From JANNWF01 sp038205755 (GTDB lineage Bacteria; Pseudomonadota; Gammaproteobacteria; Xanthomonadales; Xanthomonadaceae), in contig JBBRBN010000118.1 in the NCBI GenBank assembly GCA_038205755.1, forward strand, positions 1-7,688: a DNA stretch of 7,688 nucleotides, written 5' to 3'. Below, one piece after another: positions 1 through 5,200 of this stretch. Positions within the stretch are counted from its first letter, which is position 1, and each line of letters opens with the position of its first letter. The notes under the pieces are model-generated. The model was not told the origin of the DNA, searched no databases, and worked only from the letters and a program-made list of their open reading frames with translations. The position numbers and the translations under genes are program-made.

Positions 1-146
1 GGGGGGGGGGGGGGGGGCGCTTGGGCGGGGGGGGGGGGTGTGTTTCCGGGGGCCCCTCCCCCCGTTTTTCCCCCCAGTTCAACAAAAATAACTCGCGGGG
101 GGGGCTTTCCCCCCCGCCGCCCCCGCGTCCCCACATCCGCATGTTC
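1..146. other. Low-complexity window edge, no gene
   Basis: This stretch is dominated by long runs of G and C, including an initial run of 17 G and further runs of 7 to 13. Interspersed text is of ordinary composition. The homopolymer expansion looks like error-prone sequence at a contig end rather than natural intergenic DNA. It lies downstream of amtB, and apart from a possible terminator hairpin I see nothing in it. Short open frames across it encode only Pro/Gly/Arg-rich peptides and are not credible genes. Confidence 0.7.
80..117 (-). terminator. Possible intrinsic terminator after amtB
   Basis: Bases 95-103 and 109-117 form a perfect 9-bp G/C stem around a 5-base loop. Read on the minus strand, the stem is followed within a few bases by a T-rich run (complement of 80-92, containing TTATTTTTGTT). 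It sits about 30 bp beyond the amtB stop in the right orientation, as expected for a Rho-independent terminator. The surrounding sequence is a suspicious homopolymer-rich edge, so the stem could be partly artefactual. Confidence 0.35.
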
Positions 147-1604
147 TTACGAGTACGCCGACTCGCCGTGCGATGAGATGTCCAAGCCTTCGCGCTCTTC
201 TTCTTCGGTGACCCGCAGGCCGACCACGGCCTTGACAATCAGGAACGCCACCGCGGCCACGACCGCCGACCACACGATGGTGATCAGCACGGCTTCCGCC
301 TGGATCAGGACCTGCGCGCTGATCGAGTAGTCGTCGCCCTTGACGCCACCCAGCCAGCCGGCCGAGAAGACGCCGGTCAGCAGCGCGCCAAGAATGCCGC
401 CGATACCGTGCACGCCGAACACGTCAAGGCTGTCGTCCGCACCCAGCAGCCGCTTGAGTCCAGACACACCCCAGAAGCACAGCACGCCGGCCGCCAAGCC
501 AATGATGATGGCACCCATCACGCCGACCGTCCCGCATGCCGGCGTGATCGCGACCAGACCGGCCACCGCGCCAGACGCTGCACCCAGCATCGATGCCTTG
601 CGACGCAGCAGCGCCTCAGCCGCCGACCACGACAGCACGGCGGCGGCGGTCGCCATCAGGGTGTTTATCACGGCCAGCGCCGCGCCGGAGTTGGCTTCCA
701 GATTGGAGCCGGCATTGAAGCCGAACCAGCCCACCCACAGCAGCGACGCACCGACCATGGTCAGGGTCAGGTTGTGCGGCGGCAGTTTTTCCTTGCCATA
801 GCCCAGCCGCTTGCCCACGAAATAGGCGCCAACCAGACCTGCCACGCCGGCATTGATGTGCACCACGGTGCCGCCGGCGAAGTCGATGGCGCCGGCTTCG
901 AACAGGTAACCCGGGCCAGCCCACACCATGTGCGCGATCGGGATGTAGCAGAAGGTGAACCACAGCACCGAGAAGATCAGCACGGCGGAAAACTTGATGC
1001 GCTCGGCAAAGGCGCCGACGATCAGTGCACAAGTGAGGCCCGCAAATGTCGATTGGAAAGCGACAAAGACCAACTCGGGTATGAACACGCCCGCAGTGAA
1101 GGTCGCAGCCAGCGAGTCGATCGTGATGCCCTGCAGGAACAAGGCGTCGAACGAACCATAGATCTTGCCGCCGCCTACAAACGCCAGGCTGTAGCCATAT
1201 ACCGCCCACAGCACAACGATCAGCGAGAACACGGTCATCACCTGCATCAGCACAGAGAGCATGTTCTTCGAGCGCACCAGGCCGCCGTAGAACAGCGCAA
1301 GTCCGGGCACCGCCATCATGGTCACCAGCAGTGTGGCCAGCATCATCCAGGCCACGTCGCCCTTGTCGACCGTCGGCGCGGCCTCTTCTTCGGCGACCGC
1401 TTCGGTCGCCGCCGCAGCAGCGGGGGCTGGCTCGGCACCTGCCGGCGCAACCTCGGCCGGTGTCTCGGCGATTGTCTCGGCAACACCGGGGGCTGCCGGG
1501 ACGTCATCGGTCTGGGCGAAAACAGCAGGAGCGGCTGCAAGCAGGCCGCAGGAAAGCAGCACCGCAAAGGCGGCGCGCCGGAACGTGCTCGTTCGGATGG
1601 TCAT
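147..1604 (-). CDS. amtB: Ammonium channel AmtB (Amt/MEP/Rh family)
   Basis: This gene encodes the inner-membrane ammonium channel that scavenges NH4+/NH3 under nitrogen limitation and is gated by the GlnK protein encoded just upstream. The start at 1604 has a good Shine-Dalgarno (AAGGA, 7-8 bases upstream) and opens a signal peptide (residues 1-30, likely cleaved at VFA|Q); an upstream in-frame ATG at 1691 lies inside glnK and is unlikely. Residues 31-79 are an Ala/Pro/Glu-rich acidic linker. The roughly 11-helix Amt core begins near residue 84. Equivalents of the E. coli pore residues are all visible: F187 and F296 (Phe gate), W228, D241 (DFAGGTVVH), H249 and H399 (twin histidines), and S300 (FNAGS). 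The cytoplasmic tail ends in the conserved GLD-x3-HGE-x-AY pattern. The product is 485 aa against about 428 for E. coli AmtB, mainly because of the linker. The gene forms an operon with glnK (22-bp gap). The function assignment is very secure. Confidence 0.97.
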   Translation of the reverse strand: MTIRTSTFRRAAFAVLLSCGLLAAAPAVFAQTDDVPAAPGVAETIAETPAEVAPAGAEPAPAAAAATEAVAEEEAAPTVDKGDVAWMMLATLLVTMMAVPGLALFYGGLVRSKNMLSVLMQVMTVFSLIVVLWAVYGYSLAFVGGGKIYGSFDALFLQGITIDSLAATFTAGVFIPELVFVAFQSTFAGLTCALIVGAFAERIKFSAVLIFSVLWFTFCYIPIAHMVWAGPGYLFEAGAIDFAGGTVVHINAGVAGLVGAYFVGKRLGYGKEKLPPHNLTLTMVGASLLWVGWFGFNAGSNLEANSGAALAVINTLMATAAAVLSWSAAEALLRRKASMLGAASGAVAGLVAITPACGTVGVMGAIIIGLAAGVLCFWGVSGLKRLLGADDSLDVFGVHGIGGILGALLTGVFSAGWLGGVKGDDYSISAQVLIQAEAVLITIVWSAVVAAVAFLIVKAVVGLRVTEEEEREGLDISSHGESAYS

Positions 1605-1626
1605 GGCGTGTCCTTGGGGTGGGAAA

Positions 1627-1965
1627 TCAAAGAGCGGAGTCATCGAGTTCGCCGGTGCGGATTCGCACCACGCCCTCCAGCGGCAACACAAAGATCTTGC
1701 CGTCGCCGACCTTGTCGGTGCGGGCGGCTTGGATGATGGCCTCGATCACCACCTCGACCCGCTCGTCCGGCACCGCGGTTTCGATCTTGAGTTTGGGCAG
1801 GAAGTCCACCGCATACTCCGCGCCGCGATAAAGCTCGGTGTGGCCCTTCTGTCGACCGAAACCTTTGACCTCGGTAACCGTGAGCCCGGAGACACCGACT
1901 TGCGCAAGCGCCTCGCGCACGGTGTCCAACTTGAATGGTCGGATTATTGCGGTGATCAGTTTCAT
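1627..1965 (-). CDS. glnK: PII nitrogen regulatory protein GlnK
   Basis: This is a trimeric PII signalling protein that senses ATP/ADP and 2-oxoglutarate, is uridylylated by GlnD and, when unmodified, plugs AmtB. The start at 1965 gives exactly 112 residues, the standard PII length. It is preceded by GAGGA about 6 bases upstream, whereas the longer frame (ATG at 2013) adds 16 residues with no family support. Visible landmarks are T-loop residues 37-55 with KGFGRQKGHTELYRGAEY, including Tyr51 (uridylylation site) and Arg47 (the residue that enters the AmtB pore in the E. coli complex); the B-loop TDKVGDGKIF at 83-92; and the C-terminal RIRTGE at 101-106. Position 84 is Asp where E. coli PII proteins have Gly. 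Because it is the first gene of a glnK-amtB operon, glnK is preferred over glnB; sequence alone does not separate the two firmly. A sigma-54/NtrC-type control region lies upstream. Confidence 0.97.
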   Translation of the reverse strand: MKLITAIIRPFKLDTVREALAQVGVSGLTVTEVKGFGRQKGHTELYRGAEYAVDFLPKLKIETAVPDERVEVVIEAIIQAARTDKVGDGKIFVLPLEGVVRIRTGELDDSAL

Positions 1966-2057
1966 GACTCTCCTCGCTGCGCAGTGATGACTGGGAATCC
2001 GGACCCGCAGCACGCGAGCAGCAGCCGGTGGCCGGACTCTCCCCCCGGCCTACCGGA

Positions 2058-2074
2058 TGCCGATTTCGTGCCAA
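2058..2074 (-). promoter_or_regulatory. Sigma-54 (RpoN) promoter of glnK-amtB
   Basis: On the minus strand the sequence TTGGCACGAAATCGGCA runs from 2074 to 2058. It has a perfect -24 element (TTGGCACG) and the invariant GG-N10-GC spacing. The -12 box is CGGC rather than the ideal TTGC. The predicted transcription start is near 2047, leaving an 81-base leader before the glnK ATG at 1965. Orientation, distance and the NtrC-like sites upstream all support the call. Confidence 0.75.
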
Positions 2075-2148
2075 TCCAAGGCCCGAGGGCGGTTTGTGCG
2101 CTGCAACAACGACTTGCGCCGGAGTGGCCCACAAGCAGGCGACGCCCT

Positions 2149-2165
2149 TGCACCCGGTTGGATCG
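2149..2165. promoter_or_regulatory. NtrC-like site, weaker (promoter-proximal)
   Basis: TGCACC-N5-GGATCG matches the NtrC consensus TGCACC-N5-GGTGCA at 9 of 12 defined positions, with one perfect half site. Its centre (2157) is about 110 bp upstream of the predicted glnK start and exactly 31 bp, about three helical turns, from the stronger site. On its own it would be weak; spacing and context raise its credibility. Confidence 0.5.
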
Positions 2166-2179
2166 TCACTCGATCTGCA

Positions 2180-2196
2180 CGCACCGCGCAGGTGCG
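2180..2196. promoter_or_regulatory. NtrC-like enhancer site, strong
   Basis: CGCACC-GCGCA-GGTGCG is an inverted repeat with perfect 6-bp arms and a 5-base spacer. It matches 10 of 12 defined bases of the NtrC consensus; only the outermost base of each arm differs. Its centre (2188) lies about 141 bp upstream of the predicted sigma-54 start, a normal enhancer distance. It is the likely main binding site for phosphorylated NtrC. Confidence 0.65.
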
Positions 2197-2476
2197 TCGA
2201 ACGGTCGGCTGAAGTCGGCAGGTATCATTCCGCTCGGCAGCGCCACCCGCGCCCGCCAAGCCCGGGACCTCACCATGCGTTGCAACCTGCTGCCCGCCCT
2301 GCGTCTTCTTCCCGTTGCCGCCGCCTGGCGGCCTGTCGGGCGTTGGTGGGAGAGGCGGTAGCGCTGATCCGGAGGGTCGACGTCACGGCGGGCGTGGTTT
2401 ACAGGCCGCTGGTCCCGCTTGCTTCGGCCTCAGCTGCCTCCATATCGCGATCCACTGCCTTTGTTCGGAACTCTCC
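2197..2476. other. Rest of the divergent intergenic region
   Basis: These 280 bases between the NtrC-like site and cnoX hold no gene I can support. A 28-codon open frame at 2276-2361 starts with ATG but resembles no family I know and has no clear ribosome binding site. A TATCAT box at 2223-2228 could be a -10 element for rightward transcription toward cnoX, but no acceptable -35 lies 16-18 bp upstream. No terminator or riboswitch was recognised. Confidence 0.5.
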
Positions 2477-3352
2477 ATGACCCTGCCCGCCGCCGCCAGC
2501 CACAGCTTCGACGCCTCCGCCGCCACCTTTGAGCAGGAGGTGCTGGTGCGCTCCATGACGACGCCGGTGCTGATCGACTTCTGGGCGCCGTGGTGCGCAC
2601 CGTGCAAGCAGCTCAAGCCGGTGCTCGAGAAGCTCGCTGACGAATTTGCCGGCGGCTTCGTGCTGGCCAAGGTCAACAGCGACGACGAGGGCCAGCTGGC
2701 CGCGATGTTCGGCATCCGCTCGCTGCCGACGGTGATGCTGCTCAAGGGCGGCCAGCCGGTCGATGGCTTCACCGGCGCGCAGCCGGAGTCGGTACTCAGG
2801 CAGTTCCTGGCCCAGCACGGCATCACACCGGCGGCCAATGACGGCGACGCGGATGAGCCGACGCTGGACGCCGCGCCGGTGGCAATGGACGAGCTGATCG
2901 CCGGCCTGCGGCAGCAGATTGCCGCCGAACCGGACAAGCCGGAGCTGACGCTGGACCTGGCGCTGGCGCTGGCCCAGGTCGGTGAGGCCGAGGAGGCCGA
3001 GACCCTGCTGGACGCGGTCCCGGCCAAGCTGGCCACCGACGACCGCGCGCGCCGCGCGCGCGCCACGCTCGGCTTCGCCAGACTGCTGCGCGATTCACCG
3101 CCGGCCGCCGAACTGATCCAGCGCCTGCAGTCCGACGACGCCGATCACGCAGCGCGCCATCTGCTGGGCGTCCATGCGCTGGTCAGCGGTGACACCGAAG
3201 CCGCACTGGAGCTGTTCATCGACCTGCTGCGCCGCGACCGCCAATTCGGCGATGGCGTGGCCAAGCGCAGCCTGATCGATGCCTTCACCGTGATCGACGA
3301 CGCCGACCTGGTCGGCCGCTATCGGCGCAAGATGGCGTCGATGCTGTTCTAG
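2477..3352 (+). CDS. cnoX: CnoX/YbbN-type chaperedoxin (thioredoxin-TPR)
   Basis: This 291-aa cytoplasmic protein joins a thioredoxin domain (about residues 10-115) to a TPR-like helical domain (about 135-291), the architecture and length of CnoX/YbbN (284 aa in E. coli). Landmarks are the active site WCAPCK with Cys40 and Cys43, and cis-Pro84 in RSLPTVML. The C-terminus RYRRKMASMLF is typical of the family. CnoX proteins hold unfolding substrates and protect their cysteines from overoxidation, passing clients to GroEL or DnaK. The intact CxxC suggests active dithiol chemistry, as reported for the Caulobacter form, whereas E. coli CnoX lacks the first cysteine. The start at 2477 fits the family; the frame stays open further upstream (ATG at 2315) but that extension is non-homologous and Gly/Arg-rich. 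The Shine-Dalgarno is weak. It is the first gene of a rightward cluster. Confidence 0.92.
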   Translation: MTLPAAASHSFDASAATFEQEVLVRSMTTPVLIDFWAPWCAPCKQLKPVLEKLADEFAGGFVLAKVNSDDEGQLAAMFGIRSLPTVMLLKGGQPVDGFTGAQPESVLRQFLAQHGITPAANDGDADEPTLDAAPVAMDELIAGLRQQIAAEPDKPELTLDLALALAQVGEAEEAETLLDAVPAKLATDDRARRARATLGFARLLRDSPPAAELIQRLQSDDADHAARHLLGVHALVSGDTEAALELFIDLLRRDRQFGDGVAKRSLIDAFTVIDDADLVGRYRRKMASMLF

Positions 3353-3416
3353 CAGCCTGTCGGCACCCGCGTTGCCCGACCCGACCCGACTCGCCGCGCC
3401 AGCCTGACCCGATCCG

Positions 3417-4715
3417 ATGTCCCTCGCCCCCATACCAGCGCGACGCCAATCCGACGCGCACGCAGTGGGCGACGCACTGCGCTACCCGTGGGCCAGCGAT
3501 GCGCTGATCACCAACGTGGCGCTGACGCTGTCACAGATCGTGGTCGGGTACCTGCCGCTGATCGGGATTTTTCTGCAGCTGGTGGTCTGGGCCTCGGCCT
3601 ATCGCTATGCGCTGGAAGTGATGACGGCCAGCGGCCAGGGCCGCAGGGACCCACCGCAGGGCGCGCTGCTGACCGACGCCAGCAGCGCGCGCAGCCACCT
3701 GTGGCTGCACGCGCTGGTGGTAATCGGGCTGGTGGCCGCCGCCAATCTGCTCGGGCCCGTGTCAGCCATGCTGCTGCTGGTTGGCGCCGCACTGGTGCTG
3801 CCCGGCGCGCTGCTGGCGCTGGCGGCGGCGCAGAACCTGCTTGCGGCATTCAATCCTGCGGCGTGGATCGCGGTGCTGAGGATTGTCGGTCCGGCTTACT
3901 TTCTGCTCTCACTCGGGATCGGCCTGACCCTGCTTCTGCAGCTGTCCGGCGAGCGGCTGTTTGGGGCGCTGCGTCCCGAGGTGCTGGGCGACTTGCTGTA
4001 CTTTTTTGCCGTTCACGCCGCGCTGTTCGCCTCGTTCCGGCTGATTGGCACTCGCCTGCATCAGCACGCCGTGGCGCTGGGACTGGAACAGGCCAGCGTC
4101 GCCCGCCCCGTGCTGACCCGCGACCGCGAGCTGCAGGCGGTGGCGCGCGAGGCATCGGCCGCCGCCGGCATCGAGGATCCCGCTGCCAAGGCTGCCGCGC
4201 TCGATCCACTGATTCGTCGCGGCGGTGCGAGTGAGGAACTGCATCGTGAGTATCGGCGCTGCCTGCGCGCCAGCCGCAACGCCCAGGGTCTGCGTCAGCA
4301 CGCCGAGGTACGGGTCTGCGAGCTGCTGGTGCTGCGCCAGCCGAAGCCGGCGCTGGCGCTGGCCGCCGAAGCGTATGCCGACGACCCCACCTTCGCCCTG
4401 CCCGACGCCCCGTCAACCGCTGCGCTGCTCGACGCGGCAGACGCATCGGCGCAGCTGCGGGCGGCAAGCGCGATTGCACGCAACTACCGCAACCGCTTTC
4501 CCAAGCGCTACGACGGACTGGCCCTGGCGCTGCGCACGGCCACACTGTTGGCTGACCGGCTGGGTGAGGCCGCCTCGGCCGAAGCGCTGCTGCAGGCAAG
4601 TGTTCAACTTGCCGGCAATGGCCCCGAAGCAGCGGAGTTCGAGCGCCTGCTGCGACGTCTCAGGTCAGGACTTCCGCTCTCCGACACTGCGGCCATGCGC
4701 CGACCGCCGCCCTGA
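3417..4715 (+). CDS. Multi-pass membrane protein with helical C-terminal half
   Basis: I do not recognise this 432-aa protein. Residues 1-28 are cytoplasm-like and contain ALRYPWASDALI. Hydrophobic stretches follow at about 30-66, 95-138, 148-176 and 189-211, giving roughly five or six membrane segments. Residues 220-432 are soluble, Ala/Leu/Arg-rich and predicted by eye to be helical, possibly TPR-like solenoid repeats, with no catalytic motif. The N-terminal half recalls DUF4013-like membrane proteins, but that is a guess. It starts 65 bp after the cnoX stop, has no clear Shine-Dalgarno, and has no credible alternative start. Codon use matches its neighbours. Being next to CnoX on the same strand suggests co-transcription, but gives no firm role. 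Confidence 0.82.
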   Translation: MSLAPIPARRQSDAHAVGDALRYPWASDALITNVALTLSQIVVGYLPLIGIFLQLVVWASAYRYALEVMTASGQGRRDPPQGALLTDASSARSHLWLHALVVIGLVAAANLLGPVSAMLLLVGAALVLPGALLALAAAQNLLAAFNPAAWIAVLRIVGPAYFLLSLGIGLTLLLQLSGERLFGALRPEVLGDLLYFFAVHAALFASFRLIGTRLHQHAVALGLEQASVARPVLTRDRELQAVAREASAAAGIEDPAAKAAALDPLIRRGGASEELHREYRRCLRASRNAQGLRQHAEVRVCELLVLRQPKPALALAAEAYADDPTFALPDAPSTAALLDAADASAQLRAASAIARNYRNRFPKRYDGLALALRTATLLADRLGEAASAEALLQASVQLAGNGPEAAEFERLLRRLRSGLPLSDTAAMRRPPP

Positions 4716-4803
4716 TCGACGCGGAGGCCAGCGCCAGCAGGCACTGCAGCGACCGAAGCAGCACGCTGGCCGGCAGAAACAGCGCCAGCGGCGCTGTCCA
4801 GCG

Positions 4804-5136
4804 ATGGCGGAATGCATGCCGGCGTTCGGCGGCAGCCTGTTCGCGCTCGCCGATCCGTTCTGGATGATTCTGGTGATGGAGTCGCTGGGCAGCGGCTACC
4901 GGGTCTGGGACCAAGCCGGGGAGGTCGAATTTGTCGCCCCTAAGCGCGGCGCTGTGATCGCCGAGTTTCGCGTCGAAGACGCCGTGCTGGACAAGCGTCG
5001 CGAAGCGGCGGCCGATGGCAGCAACGTGCTGCGCTGGTTCGATACCGAAATCAGAAGTCTCGACGGCGAGCCGGTCGCGCGGGTGCGCAAGCGGCTTTAT
5101 GTGCGGCTCAGGCAAGCAGCCGCCTCGCCGGCCTAG
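4804..5136 (+). CDS. DUF4442 hotdog-fold protein, N-terminally truncated or frameshifted
   Basis: The product resembles the C-terminal two thirds of DUF4442 (thioesterase-like hotdog) proteins. Conserved blocks are FGGSLFALADPFWM (8-21 from the ATG used here), YRVWDQAGEVEFV (32-44), a GAVIAEF strand, and the terminal VARVRKRLYV. Family members are normally about 150 residues, with roughly 45 residues before FGGSLFA; only 7 unrelated residues precede it here. No in-frame start occurs between the previous stop (4715) and 4804. The same frame continues leftward under the membrane gene (to 4225, with ATG at 4618), but that text is Arg/Gln/Pro-rich and not homologous. Near 4802-4824 fragments fitting the expected RWxN...HxGxxFGGS appear in different frames (RWRN at 4802-4813, HAGV at 4815-4826). 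Small indels or sequencing errors are therefore possible, as is a true pseudogene. Hotdog proteins of this type are suspected acyl-thioester hydrolases; the function of this one is unproven. Confidence 0.65.
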   Translation: MAECMPAFGGSLFALADPFWMILVMESLGSGYRVWDQAGEVEFVAPKRGAVIAEFRVEDAVLDKRREAAADGSNVLRWFDTEIRSLDGEPVARVRKRLYVRLRQAAASPA

Positions 5137-5200
5137 ACAACGCCGCGCTGCGTGCGCTGGCACGCCGTGAAAGACGGCCGATTGCGGCAGACTTGCGCGC

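Noticed and set aside
408..1736. 442-codon plus-strand open frame opposite amtB
   Set aside because: It is an antisense shadow: the product is His/Arg/Gln-rich with no domain, while the opposite strand encodes a complete AmtB with conserved pore residues.
2030..2050. GGCCGG/CCGGCC 6-bp inverted repeat near the predicted glnK transcription start
   Set aside because: A short GC palindrome with a 9-base loop is common by chance at this composition, and nothing else suggests a regulatory role.
2223..2228. TATCAT as a -10 box for cnoX
   Set aside because: No acceptable -35 hexamer lies 16-18 bp upstream and the start codon is about 250 bp away, so it was not listed as a promoter.
1318..2361. 347-codon plus-strand open frame across amtB, glnK and the intergenic region
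   Set aside because: It runs antisense to two secure genes, shows no family resemblance, and arises from high GC content suppressing stop codons.
3375..3389. Three tandem CCCGA units between cnoX and the membrane gene
   Set aside because: Too short and too likely by chance in GC-rich DNA to be called a functional repeat.
4225..4803. Upstream extension of the DUF4442 frame inside the membrane-protein gene
   Set aside because: Its text is Arg/Gln/Cys/Pro-rich, typical of an out-of-frame reading, and lies in another frame of a well-formed gene. Only the part from about 4804 shows family blocks.
5159..5174. TGGCACG resembling a sigma-54 -24 box upstream of the EAL gene
   Set aside because: Ten bases after GG the sequence is AA, not the required GC, and no TTGC-like -12 box is present at the right spacing.
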